Assembly (NCBI GenBank): GCA_903885605.1
Contig: CAISJD010000081.1
Span: forward strand, 1-48,503
Reading direction: 5' to 3'
Length of the DNA stretch: 48,503 nt
From: an uncultured Chthonomonas sp.
GTDB lineage: Bacteria > Armatimonadota > Chthonomonadetes > Chthonomonadales > CAJBBX01
A model generated the notes under the pieces. That model searched no databases, was not told where the DNA came from, and worked only from the letters and a program-made list of their open reading frames with translations. A program made the position numbers and the translations under genes. Shown here piece by piece: positions 41,501 to 48,503 of this stretch. Every line of letters starts with the position of its first letter. The stretch's first letter is position 1.

Positions 41501-44437
41501 GCCGACGGCCTGTTGACGGACCTGGTGGCCGCCGACACGAAGTGGTTCGTGCCGCGCTGGATGGAGCGGCGCAAGGTCGCTGCGACCATGAGGACCACCG
41601 TCCGTAGGGGCGCCAAACTCGTGCCGGCCGAGATGGAGGCCGATCTGCAGGCCGTAGCCCGAGCCAAGCGCGAGAAGGCGGCGGCCGACGCCCAGGCGGC
41701 CACGGTCCAGGCGATCCTCGGCAACGCTTGGAGCGAGGCGTCGCACGACTGGGTCGCGATCGAAAGGGCCTCACGTTCAGGCGCCGACCTTCGGGCGGCA
41801 GCCACCCGCGTCGCCGCCGGTGACAGCGCCGTGGCACGGACCCTCCTGGCGCACTGGGAGGATGTCATCCGTCGCTCCGCGGCGCAGCCGGACGGCGAAC
41901 TGGGGGGCATGCTGCGCGCCCTGCCGAATGCTCTTGTGCATCTAGACCAGGTCCTGGCTGTCCTGGATGCGAGCATTGCCATTGAGCCTCAGTGTCCGCT
42001 GAAGGAGGCGACTGGCCGCGAATGGCCTAAGCGAGCCCGGGAAGCCCTGGACCGCTGGTCCGGCAATCTGGCAAGCTTGTCGCCATGGGCGCGCTATGTG
42101 GCGGCGGCAGGCGAGGCAACCCGGCTGGGGCTCGGCCCGGTTGTGGCGGCCTATGAGGCAGGGGAGCTCAACTCCGATGAGGTCGCCGGCGCGGCCCGGT
42201 CCGCTCAACTCACAAGCTGGCTGGAGGCTGAGGTGGGGAGCGACGAGACATTGAGGGGCCTGAGCGGCGACGGCCTGAGGCTGCAGGTGGCACGGTTCCA
42301 GCAACTGGACGACCAGTATGCGGACCTGAGCACGCGGGAGGTCCTGGCGCGCTTGGCGCAGCGGGCTCCATCCGGGTGGGCCGCAGCGTCGGGGAACTCG
42401 GAGATGGCTGTCCTGAGCCGCGAAATCCAGAAGCAGCGGCGCCACATGCCGCTCCGCAAGCTCCTCGGGCAGGTTCCCTCACTGCTGGCAAGACTCAAGC
42501 CCTGCCTGCTGATGAGCCCGCTCTCCGTGGCGCAGTTCCTCGGCCCCGACGTGCCGAGGTTCGATCTGGTGATCTTCGACGAAGCCTCGCAGGTGCCGAC
42601 ATGCGATGCGGTCGGAGCCCTGGGGCGCGCGAACGCGGCCGTCGTAGTGGGAGACCCAAAGCAACTCCCGCCGACCAGCTTCTTCGCCGGGAACACCGAC
42701 GAGGATGAGGACGTGGTGGAACTCCAGCAGGACTTGGAGAGCATCCTCGACGACGCTATCGGGCTGGCTATCCCCCAGATGCACCTGCAATGGCACTACC
42801 GAAGCCGCCACGAGGGGCTCATTGCCTTTAGCAACGCACACTACTACGAGGGGCGCCTCTACACCTTTCCGTCGCCGGACGACCAGCATCGCTCGGTGCA
42901 CTTCCACAAAGTGGCCGGCACCTACGGCCGCTCCGGGTCCAAGCAGAACCCGGTCGAGGCCCAGGCCGTCGTCGCGGAGTTGCTGCGGCAATTGCGCCGT
43001 GGGGATGTGCGGGAGCCGTCCGTCGGCGTCGTGACCTTCAGCGCGGCCCAGCAACGCATGGTGGAGGACCTGCTGGACGCGGCTATCCAGGACGATCCTG
43101 AGCTACAGCGCTACCGGTACAGCGTGCCGGAACCAGTCTTCGTCAAGAACCTTGAGAATGTGCAGGGCGACGAGCGGGACGTGATCCTCTTCTCGGTAGG
43201 GTACGGGCCTGATGCCCAGGGCCGGATCAGCGTCAACTTTGGGCCGCTGAACAGGGACGGCGGTTGGCGCCGCCTGAACGTGGCGATCTCCAGGGCCCGG
43301 CGCGAGATGCACGTCTTCGCGTCGTTCGAGCCGGAGGACCTGGACATCAGCAGGACCCAGAAGCAGGGCGTCGGCGATCTGCGTGCGTTCATGCAATATG
43401 CGCGTTCCGGCAAGCAGGCCATCGCCGCGCGGGCCTCGCTACCGGGTGACGGTGAGCCGGAGTCGCCGTTTGAGGCGGCGGTGGCGCAGCGCCTCCGGGA
43501 CCAAGGGCTGGTCGTGCATGGCCAGGTAGGTTGCTCGGGGTACCGGATCGACATTGGGGTCGTCCACCCGGACCACCCGGGCCGCTACATCCTCGGTGTG
43601 GAGTGCGACGGGGCGATGTACCACAGCGCGAGGTCGGCCCGCGACCGCGACAAACTGCGCGAGGCCGTCCTTAAGGGGCTCGGTTGGAACCTGCACCGCA
43701 TCTGGTCCACCGAGTGGTGGGAGGATTCCGGTCGCCAGGTCGACAATGTCGTTGCGGCTGTAGAGCGCCTACGGTCGCTGTCCGTGCGGGAGACGCCCGC
43801 CCCGGTCGAGGTCGCACCTGCGGCGCCACCTGCCCAGGCCCCGCCGCCGGCCCCGCAACTGCCCCTGCGTCGATCCAACGCGACGCCGTACCGGACCACC
43901 GATCTCGGCCAGTTCCCTCCGTACGGTGGGATCGGAGGTTACGAGAACCGGGCCCTGCTGGCGAAGCAGATTCGCCAGGTCGTGGAGACCGAGGCGCCGA
44001 TCAGCAGATCGCTGCTGTACCGGCGGGTCCGGGAGGCATGGATGGTTGGCCGCTTGGGAAGCCAGATCGAACTGGTCCTGGACTCGGCTAGCAACGCGGC
44101 AGGGCTGCACTTCACCGGCGACGGCGTCCGCGAGTTCGCATGGGCCGACAGCAAGGCTCCCGACGCGCTCACTACCTACCGCGTGTGCGACAGTGACGCA
44201 GGGCGGCGCTCCTCGGCCGATATCGCCCCGGAGGAGGCAGCCGCTGCGGCCCTCGCCGTGCTTGCGATGCAGGGCGGCATGCCTGAGCAAGAGCTTGCCC
44301 GCTCCGCCGCCCGGGAGCTTGGCTATAAGCGCCTTGGCAAGGATGTGGAGGCCCATATGGCTGCCGGCGTGGCCATTCTGCTGGCCAAGGGCCGCGCGGA
44401 GCGCAGTTCCGACGGCCGTATCGTCCCGAACCGATGA
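38570..44437 (+). CDS. Giant DUF4011-helicase-Vsr-like nuclease with transglutaminase-like N-terminus (Hhe-like)
   Basis: A 1955-residue protein. N-terminal: a beta-rich part (about 10-110), then a transglutaminase-like fold with Cys224 (LATCLDVALL), His250 (EGHAFCGAWL) and Asp288 (VVFDPT). DUF4011 starts near residue 380 (LDAWQRRLLDLTLRNRLLNF). An SF1 helicase follows with GPPGTGKS at 691-698, DEAS at 1337-1340, GDPKQLPPT, HYRSRHE and NVAISRAR. Next is a Vsr/MTES_1575-like nuclease (about 1630-1717, YRIDIGV, VECDGAMYHS, DRDKLREAVLKGLGW), then DUF3320. This architecture resembles the antiphage protein called Hhe, from memory. Start GTG 38570 has GGAGGG nine bases before it; a TTG at 38462 is less likely. 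The first 200 bases are visibly richer in A/T than the neighbours. Confidence 0.88.
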   Translation: MEMPAGDANLVCTIVAATTVSYASYVNHVAIISSISVENRGPGSLRDCVVSLTMEPALAEPWERRADALEPGTVTEFGPVDLVVSPAELSRATERTPAHLILTVTVGGKPAHQSAHRVDVLAFDEWPGSAMVPDLLAAFVTPNQPYVQELLLAASKRLSAQAGDGSLSGYQSGSRRRVADTVEAIYRALCEAAIGYCVPPASLEVHGQRVRLPDGIRAGRLATCLDVALLAASCLEQAGLHGLVIMVEGHAFCGAWLDERTFGTSTVDDVTLLTNRLEDGSGEIVVFDPTCATQSSGTQLPFTGAVAAARGRLQTASDFQYALDVRKARQAGIRPLPSQGQGAAEREVAEPGPEVGSGVDASGFSVREADRDASGREATRLDAWQRRLLDLTLRNRLLNFRPTKKALRLAVVSPASLEDALADQKELRLAPAPSDWQRTIRSRQLATQRNGVDPVAAQLADELKNGILPLDLDQAAFASAVTAVYRDARTGLEETGSDILYVAIGLLRWFEADQSEQHRSAPLLLVPVRLTRAPTGQTFTLRGADAETVANVTLLEKLRHDFGISTDGLDPLPADESGVHVAEVLARFREAIKDRPRWAVAEEAWLSTFTFGKFLMLQDLRTRQEELKQAPLVASLIRGAMAWRPEADLPQPHDLDRTTAPGQIICPLSADSSQTAAVHAAAGGHTFVLHGPPGTGKSQTITNMVAHALAHQKTVLFVAEKAAALNMVYGRLQKLGLHPFCLELHSSKAGKAAVIEQFREALSYAGGAMPEQWQLRANELATARDRLNGHVEAMHRRRASGLTIHRAIAQLSHLPELRAPIVLDPTAIGAESPEAFSLRRTVAEDLAGAGAACGGPYGHPWRGCRISSCPPGASRTVGARIADVVSALEQAVEATTPVASALGVQGDGLSRQQLNGLAEATTAMLNAGHLPKGLLTATDWTALQAAVKLWVEHGRGHDEVRDALTAGRYTEAVLALDADGLLTDLVAADTKWFVPRWMERRKVAATMRTTVRRGAKLVPAEMEADLQAVARAKREKAAADAQAATVQAILGNAWSEASHDWVAIERASRSGADLRAAATRVAAGDSAVARTLLAHWEDVIRRSAAQPDGELGGMLRALPNALVHLDQVLAVLDASIAIEPQCPLKEATGREWPKRAREALDRWSGNLASLSPWARYVAAAGEATRLGLGPVVAAYEAGELNSDEVAGAARSAQLTSWLEAEVGSDETLRGLSGDGLRLQVARFQQLDDQYADLSTREVLARLAQRAPSGWAAASGNSEMAVLSREIQKQRRHMPLRKLLGQVPSLLARLKPCLLMSPLSVAQFLGPDVPRFDLVIFDEASQVPTCDAVGALGRANAAVVVGDPKQLPPTSFFAGNTDEDEDVVELQQDLESILDDAIGLAIPQMHLQWHYRSRHEGLIAFSNAHYYEGRLYTFPSPDDQHRSVHFHKVAGTYGRSGSKQNPVEAQAVVAELLRQLRRGDVREPSVGVVTFSAAQQRMVEDLLDAAIQDDPELQRYRYSVPEPVFVKNLENVQGDERDVILFSVGYGPDAQGRISVNFGPLNRDGGWRRLNVAISRARREMHVFASFEPEDLDISRTQKQGVGDLRAFMQYARSGKQAIAARASLPGDGEPESPFEAAVAQRLRDQGLVVHGQVGCSGYRIDIGVVHPDHPGRYILGVECDGAMYHSARSARDRDKLREAVLKGLGWNLHRIWSTEWWEDSGRQVDNVVAAVERLRSLSVRETPAPVEVAPAAPPAQAPPPAPQLPLRRSNATPYRTTDLGQFPPYGGIGGYENRALLAKQIRQVVETEAPISRSLLYRRVREAWMVGRLGSQIELVLDSASNAAGLHFTGDGVREFAWADSKAPDALTTYRVCDSDAGRRSSADIAPEEAAAAALAVLAMQGGMPEQELARSAARELGYKRLGKDVEAHMAAGVAILLAKGRAERSSDGRIVPNR

Positions 44438-44448
44438 GGTCCAGCCCC

Positions 44449-47400
44449 ATGTCAATGAACAGCCCCCACCGCCTTCTCGCCACCCTCGCCCTGCTCCTCC
44501 TCTCCGCACTGCCCGCCCATGCCTTCCCCTCCGGCCGGCCTGCGCTGAACCTGGATGGAGTCTGGCGGTTCCGCCATGTGGCGGATGACGTGGGGGAGGC
44601 CGAGTGGCGCGGCGGCGCGGCGTTTGGGCGCACGGTCCGCGTGCCGGGGTGCTGGGACGTGCAGGGCGTGGGACGGCCTGCCGAGCGCATGCGGACCCAT
44701 GGCCTGGGCGTGGGCTGGTACCGCCGGACGTTCGATGTGCCCGCGGGCTTCAGCCGGGGCCGGCTCTGGCTCTGCGTGGGCGGCGTCCACCGGTCGGCGC
44801 GCTTCTGGGTCAACGGACGGCCCGCCGGTGAGCATTGGGGCTACCCGGTCGCCTTCCGCGCCGACGTGACGGAGCTGCTGCGGCCCGGCGCGGAGCAGGA
44901 AGTCGTCATCGCCGTCGACAGCCGCCGCCATAAGGAGCGTGACGCGCTGGCCGGCGCCTTCGACCTGATGGACTACATGGACGTAGACTGGGGCGGCATC
45001 TTCGGCCACGTCACGCTGGAGACCACGGCGGCGGGGCGGCTGGAGAGCCTCTTCGTTCGGCCCGATCCGGCCGGGCGGCGGGCGCAGGTCGACGTGGAGA
45101 CGGCGGGAGACGTGCCCCCGGACGCCATGCTGGAGTGCGTGGTACGCGGCCCCGGCGGCGCTGCCTGGCGCACCCGCGCCGCCGCGGGGCCCAGGACCAC
45201 GCTGGACCTGCGGCTGCCCGGCGCGCCGCTCTGGACGCCCTACTCCCCGCAACTCCTCACCGTGGAGGCGACGCTGACATCCGGCGCGGCGACGCTGGAC
45301 CGGCGCACGGTCCGGTTCGGCCTCCGGCGGCTGGAGGTGCGGGGCGGCGAGTTCCTGCTCAACGGCGACAAGCTCTTCCTGCACGGCTACGGCGACGACT
45401 GGACCTTTCCCACCACCGTCACGGGACCCACGACGCTGCCCGAGTGGCGCGCCTACCTGCAGACGCGCAAGGACTACGGCTTCAACGCCGTGCGCCACCA
45501 CTCCACCATGCCCCCGGAGGAGTACCTGGACGCCGCCGACGAGGTGGGCATCCTCGTGCAGCCGGAGCTGCCGGTGGTCTATGAGCCCTTCTTCGCCGCG
45601 GCCACGCCTGCGGGGCACGACCTCTACCGCGCGGTCTGGTCGGGCTATATCCGGCAGATGCGCAACCACGCCTCGGTCCTCGCCTGGTGCATGGGCAACG
45701 AGCAGTACAACGGCACCGTGCTCGCCGATGAGCTCTACGGCACGGCCAGGGCGCTCGATCCGACGCGGCCCGTGGTCGATACCGACGGCGTGCCGCCCGG
45801 CGCCCGGCGCCCCACGCTGGACTACCTGAGCACGCAGTTCGAGGAGTGGGCCATCCCCTGGGGCTCCAAGATCGGCAAATACCGCACGGCCGGCCCATCG
45901 CCCGCGCCGCTGGTGGTCCACGAGATGTCCAACCTGTCCGTGCTGCCCAACCCCGCCGACGCGCCGCACTACGGCGCCGGCATACGCCCCTTCTGGCTGG
46001 AGGCCATGCAGGCCGCCGTGGACCGCCGGGGCCTGGCCCGCGAACTGCCCGCCATGCGCCGGGCCTCGGCGCGCCTGCAGGCATCGCAGCTCAAGCTCAA
46101 CATCGAGGCCGCGCGCCTCAACCCCCACATCAAGGGCCACCACCAGTGGCTCTTCCGCGACTACTGGAGCCAGAGCACCGGCTTCGTCGACCAGTTCGAC
46201 CGTCTCCGGGCCATCACCCCGGAGATGTCGCGCCGCTTCATCGGTCCGGCGGTGCTCCTCTGGGACCGGGATCGGGCCTCGTTCCGCGGGGGCGAGGTCG
46301 TGCCGGTGCGGCTCTACCTCTCCGACTATCGGCCCGCCTCATCCGGTAAGGCGGGCGCCGTCGTCGCCCGACTGGGCGCGCAGGTTGTGGCGCTCAAGCC
46401 TCCGGCCGGGGCTGCCCGGCGCGGCGTCATCGGCCCATGGGTGGGGCAGGTCCGGCTGCCGCGCACTGCGGCTCCCGTCCGGCTCACCCTCACGGCCCGC
46501 TGCGGCGCGCTGGCCAACGAGTGGCCCCTCTGGGTCTATCCGGCGCCAGCCGGGGCGGCGCGCGGTGGCCCCCTGGTGGTGCGCAGCCTCACGCCCGCCG
46601 TGCTGGATCAGCTCGCGGCGGGCCGGGCCGTCCTCGTCACCGATGATTCCGCCACCTTCCCCACGCTGCAGGCGCGCTTCAAGACCGCATGGTGGCACGG
46701 CGACGACGCGGCGGACCACACCTACGGCAACCAGGTGGCCGACCATCCGGCGGTGCGCGGCTTCGCGCCGGAGGGGTACGGCGACCTGCAGGCGGCCAAC
46801 ATGATGGAGGACCGCCCGGTGGTCATGCTGGACGACGTGCCGGGCGGCATCCGGCCCATCATCGCCTGCCTGGACGTCCCCTGGCGCATGGCCACTGAGG
46901 CCTACCTCTTCGAGGCGCGCGTGGGCAAGGGAAAGCTGCTCGTCAGCACGCTGAACCTGAGCCGGGCCACCCGAACCGCCGACCCGGCCGCCGCCTGGCT
47001 CCGCGCCCGCCTGGAGGCCCATGCCGGCAGCGCACGGTTCCAGCCGGCCGCCGAACTGCCCCTGGAGTGGCTCCGCAAGCGCGTCACCGAGACCGGGCTG
47101 CCCGATCCGGCCGACTGGTCCGAGGGGTTCGGCGCGGTCATCGCCTCCACAGCGAAGGCCGAGCCGTGGCACACGCACCGCGACGACATGGCGCCCACCT
47201 ATCCCGTGCGCCAGAGCGACGGCGCCCAGGGCCTGCGCTGGCGCACGCCGCCGGTGCGCCCCAAGCCGGGAGCAGACACCGTGACGCTGATCTGGGCAGG
47301 CGGGATCGGCTGGTCCACCGAGCCCGAGGCGGGCGGCTTCACGCTGACGCTGAACGGAAGGCACGCGGTGGAGTTTCCGTTCACGGTGACCGGCGGGCAG

Positions 47401-47616
47401 TGGGCAAGCGCCGACGGCGCCGTGCGGCTGCGCTACACCGTGCGGCGGACCCTCGCGCCGGACTCGTTCGGCCTCTTCTTCCTGACGGCTCCGAGCAGCC
47501 TATTCGCGCCGGGCAGGCCCGCCGAGATCGAAGTCAAGGCCCCGGGCAGCGGCTCCAAGCGCTGGTTCGCCCTTGCGCCGTACCGCGACGCGGCCCGACA
47601 GGAGGCCGAGCCGTAG
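44449..47616 (+). CDS. Secreted glycoside hydrolase family 2 protein
   Basis: A 1055-residue protein with a signal peptide (MNSPHRLLATLALLLLSALPAHA). The GH2 order is visible: a jelly-roll domain (LNLDGVWRFRHV, WYRRTFDVPAGF), an Ig-like domain, then a TIM barrel with the acid/base Glu418 in WCMGNEQYN and the nucleophile Glu492 in VVHEMS. The 74-residue separation is normal. The C-terminal 400 residues hold extra sandwich domains. Beta-galactosidase, mannosidase and glucuronidase are all possible. The ATG at 44449 has GAGG nine bases before it; an earlier ATG at 44434 overlaps the helicase stop in an ATGA arrangement. The gene may be read from the helicase transcript. Confidence 0.88.
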   Translation: MSMNSPHRLLATLALLLLSALPAHAFPSGRPALNLDGVWRFRHVADDVGEAEWRGGAAFGRTVRVPGCWDVQGVGRPAERMRTHGLGVGWYRRTFDVPAGFSRGRLWLCVGGVHRSARFWVNGRPAGEHWGYPVAFRADVTELLRPGAEQEVVIAVDSRRHKERDALAGAFDLMDYMDVDWGGIFGHVTLETTAAGRLESLFVRPDPAGRRAQVDVETAGDVPPDAMLECVVRGPGGAAWRTRAAAGPRTTLDLRLPGAPLWTPYSPQLLTVEATLTSGAATLDRRTVRFGLRRLEVRGGEFLLNGDKLFLHGYGDDWTFPTTVTGPTTLPEWRAYLQTRKDYGFNAVRHHSTMPPEEYLDAADEVGILVQPELPVVYEPFFAAATPAGHDLYRAVWSGYIRQMRNHASVLAWCMGNEQYNGTVLADELYGTARALDPTRPVVDTDGVPPGARRPTLDYLSTQFEEWAIPWGSKIGKYRTAGPSPAPLVVHEMSNLSVLPNPADAPHYGAGIRPFWLEAMQAAVDRRGLARELPAMRRASARLQASQLKLNIEAARLNPHIKGHHQWLFRDYWSQSTGFVDQFDRLRAITPEMSRRFIGPAVLLWDRDRASFRGGEVVPVRLYLSDYRPASSGKAGAVVARLGAQVVALKPPAGAARRGVIGPWVGQVRLPRTAAPVRLTLTARCGALANEWPLWVYPAPAGAARGGPLVVRSLTPAVLDQLAAGRAVLVTDDSATFPTLQARFKTAWWHGDDAADHTYGNQVADHPAVRGFAPEGYGDLQAANMMEDRPVVMLDDVPGGIRPIIACLDVPWRMATEAYLFEARVGKGKLLVSTLNLSRATRTADPAAAWLRARLEAHAGSARFQPAAELPLEWLRKRVTETGLPDPADWSEGFGAVIASTAKAEPWHTHRDDMAPTYPVRQSDGAQGLRWRTPPVRPKPGADTVTLIWAGGIGWSTEPEAGGFTLTLNGRHAVEFPFTVTGGQWASADGAVRLRYTVRRTLAPDSFGLFFLTAPSSLFAPGRPAEIEVKAPGSGSKRWFALAPYRDAARQEAEP

Positions 47617-47632
47617 GCGCGCCAACTCACGC

Positions 47633-47661
47633 TTGACAAACGTAACGCAACCTTCTATCAT
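47633..47661 (+). promoter_or_regulatory. Near-consensus sigma70 promoter (upstream copy)
   Basis: TTGACA (47633-47638), a 17-base spacer, TATCAT (47656-47661). Spacing is ideal and the -35 is perfect. Its first ten bases (TTGACAAACG) are identical to those of the promoter at 47940. No supported coding sequence follows within 270 bases. Confidence 0.65.
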
Positions 47662-47939
47662 GGTTGCGCGTCAGGTAGATAAGTGGTCCAGCGGGTTTGA
47701 GCCGGGTAGGTTCGTGGTTCTCGTGGGTAGAGCACCGATGCAAACGGCACGGTGTGGTCTATTCCCGGCGATTGCCGGTACGGCACTGGTTAACGGATCC
47801 AGCCATCCGCCCCCCTCCACGCCCGCTCGCGCCGCCCCTCCAGCATAGCCATCCCCGTGCAGGACGCCGACTACGCCCGGGCCGAAGCCGCCTTCCCCGC
47901 GCTGCCTCCGCGCCCGAGTCGAACTGAGTTCGGTTACCC
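47662..47939. other. Gene-free stretch between two promoters
   Basis: No open frame here has a ribosome-binding site, sensible composition or recognisable homology. Three short overlapping frames exist but look random. It may be a degenerated gene or a transcribed leader from the promoter at 47633. I could not fit it to a tRNA or to a riboswitch I know. Confidence 0.4.
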
Positions 47940-47968
47940 TTGACAAACGCTGCACGGTGTCCTACAAT
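47940..47968 (+). promoter_or_regulatory. Near-consensus sigma70 promoter for the RHS-region genes
   Basis: TTGACA (47940-47945), a 17-base spacer, TACAAT (47963-47968). This is the best promoter in the window. Transcription would start near 47975, giving a leader of about 125 bases before the ATG at 48101. Confidence 0.7.
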
Positions 47969-47983
47969 GTTGGTGCGGCTTGC

Positions 47984-48080
47984 GTTGCTTCGGTGCAACA
48001 GGGCTACACCGGTGTCTCTCGCTGTTACAGTTTGTAAACGCTGCTATGTATCTGTTCGGCCGGGCGCTCTGGGCCCGACC
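47984..48080 (+). promoter_or_regulatory. Structured 5' leader upstream of the small signal ORF
   Basis: The leader contains a GTTGC/GCAAC hairpin with a TTCGGT loop (47984-47999), a palindrome ACACCGGTGT (48006-48015), and an 8-bp stem with one mismatch (48058-48065 with 48073-48080). The last stem lies just before the ribosome-binding site. These could be RNA structures that control translation, but no known riboswitch is recognised. Confidence 0.35.
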
Positions 48081-48100
48081 ACCCTGAAGGAGGGAGTTGG

Positions 48101-48205
48101 ATGAGCCGTTCCGTTCGCAGGCTTCGCCGCTTCGCACGCTGGTTGGCCGGGCCGCTCTCGCTCAGCCTGCCGCTCAGTTGCGCGTCGACGGAGGGCGCCC
48201 AGTGA
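48101..48205 (+). CDS. 34-residue signal-peptide-like ORF
   Basis: The ORF has a strong ribosome-binding site (AAGGAGGG ending six bases before the ATG). It encodes a basic N-terminus (MSRSVRRLRRFARW) and a hydrophobic stretch ending LSLSLPLSCAS. That is a secretion or lipoprotein signal in style, although the residue at -3 from Cys27 is Pro and not the usual Leu. It stops at TGA 48203-48205. That TGA overlaps a GTG (48202) that opens the RHS frame, so the two may be translationally coupled. Alternatively, they may be the pieces of one gene broken by a frameshift. Confidence 0.5.
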   Translation: MSRSVRRLRRFARWLAGPLSLSLPLSCASTEGAQ

Positions 48206-48503
48206 GCCCGCCGACCTACAACGCCAACGGCGAGCAGACCGGCCGCACGCTGGGCGGCACGGCCTACTCCCTGAGCTACGACTACGACGGGCAACTCACC
48301 CAGATAACCCAGGGGCAGACCAGCACCGACTTCGCCTACGACGCGCTGGGCCGCCGCTTCAGCCGGACGGCAGGCGGCACGACCACCGAGTTTATCTACG
48401 GCGCGGGCGGCATGGCGCTGGAGAAGCAGGGCGGTACGGTCACCCAGGCCTACAGTGTGGGCAACGGCCTGCTGCGCCGGGGCTCGGAGTACCCGCTGTT
48501 CGA
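48202..48503 (+). CDS. RHS/YD-repeat protein, 5' part (runs off the window)
   Basis: From the GTG at 48202 the frame encodes YD-type repeats: YSLSYDYDGQLTQITQG, TDFAYDALGRRFSRTAGG and TEFIYGAGGMALEKQGG. YSVGNGLLRRG follows and leads toward the RHS core. The frame stays open to the window end. RHS proteins form shells that carry a variable C-terminal toxin or effector. Only about four repeats precede what looks like the approach to the core, so this may be a short or orphan RHS tail rather than a full protein. The start is uncertain because the preceding ORF is in another frame. Confidence 0.75.
   Translation, partial: MSPPTYNANGEQTGRTLGGTAYSLSYDYDGQLTQITQGQTSTDFAYDALGRRFSRTAGGTTTEFIYGAGGMALEKQGGTVTQAYSVGNGLLRRGSEYPLF

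Noticed and set aside
47662-47760. tRNA- or riboswitch-like stretch after the first strong promoter
   Set aside because: Pieces resembling a D-arm and other conserved bits are present, but I could not fold a cloverleaf or match any riboswitch consensus in the right order.
47697-47927. 76-codon plus-strand frame between the two promoters
   Set aside because: No ribosome-binding site, Pro/Arg-rich random-looking tail and no domain. Left as unassigned.

Overview
The window is a GC-rich, gene-dense bacterial chromosome segment carrying about 25 convincing complete genes plus two partial ones at the edges. A waaA-lpxK-lpxL-kdsB block shows a Gram-negative (diderm) cell with Kdo-containing lipid A. 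Large signal-peptide glycosidase-like and propeller proteins, many GTG/TTG starts and a GBE1-type branching enzyme fit an environmental heterotroph of a poorly sampled diderm phylum. Armatimonadota is my best guess, with Planctomycetota/Verrucomicrobiota-type lineages as alternatives; no rRNA or other phylogenetic marker is present to settle it.

Layout. 0.1-4.1 kb: a small DUF1634-like membrane protein and mfd. 4.2-8.2 kb: a tight operon of pyruvate (2-oxo acid) dehydrogenase E1 alpha, E1 beta and E2, followed one base later by an AAC(3)-family acetyltransferase. 8.2-17.1 kb: a MacAB/DevBCA-like exporter whose adaptor and ATPase (8.2-10.6 kb) are separated from an FtsX-type permease (14.7-17.1 kb) by a three-gene minus-strand operon (DinB-like protein, Tat-exported alpha/beta hydrolase, secreted toroid protein). 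17.2-23.7 kb: three plus-strand genes, namely a 1092-aa secreted NHL/propeller protein, a zinc-ribbon membrane protein and a secreted TIM-barrel glycosidase-like protein. 23.7-27.8 kb: the minus-strand lipid A/Kdo operon, transcribed waaA, lpxK, lpxL, kdsB. 27.8-28.4 kb: a 0.5-kb gene-free stretch packed with direct and inverted repeats. 28.4-33.6 kb: branching enzyme, a methyltransferase, a DUF123-GNAT fusion and a nitronate monooxygenase-like flavoprotein.

33.7-38.4 kb is a signalling cluster: a histidine kinase with an IolE/xylose-isomerase-like TIM barrel at its N-terminus, a stand-alone receiver next to it, and a divergent receiver-GAF-GAF protein. None has a DNA-binding output domain. 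38.6-44.4 kb is one 1955-codon-scale gene: a transglutaminase-like domain with a Cys-His-Asp triad, DUF4011, an SF1 helicase, a Vsr-like nuclease and DUF3320. It resembles the single-gene antiphage protein reported as Hhe. A secreted GH2 enzyme follows with its reading frame touching the helicase stop. The last 0.9 kb holds two near-consensus sigma70 promoters that share their first ten bases, a structured leader, a 34-codon signal-like ORF, and the start of an RHS/YD-repeat frame that runs off the window.

The strongest candidates for something undescribed are the TIM-barrel histidine kinase with its output-less partners, and the protease-like N-terminus on the DUF4011-helicase-Vsr protein. 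Both rest on motifs read by eye. Family assignments come from memory of the families and not from a search.
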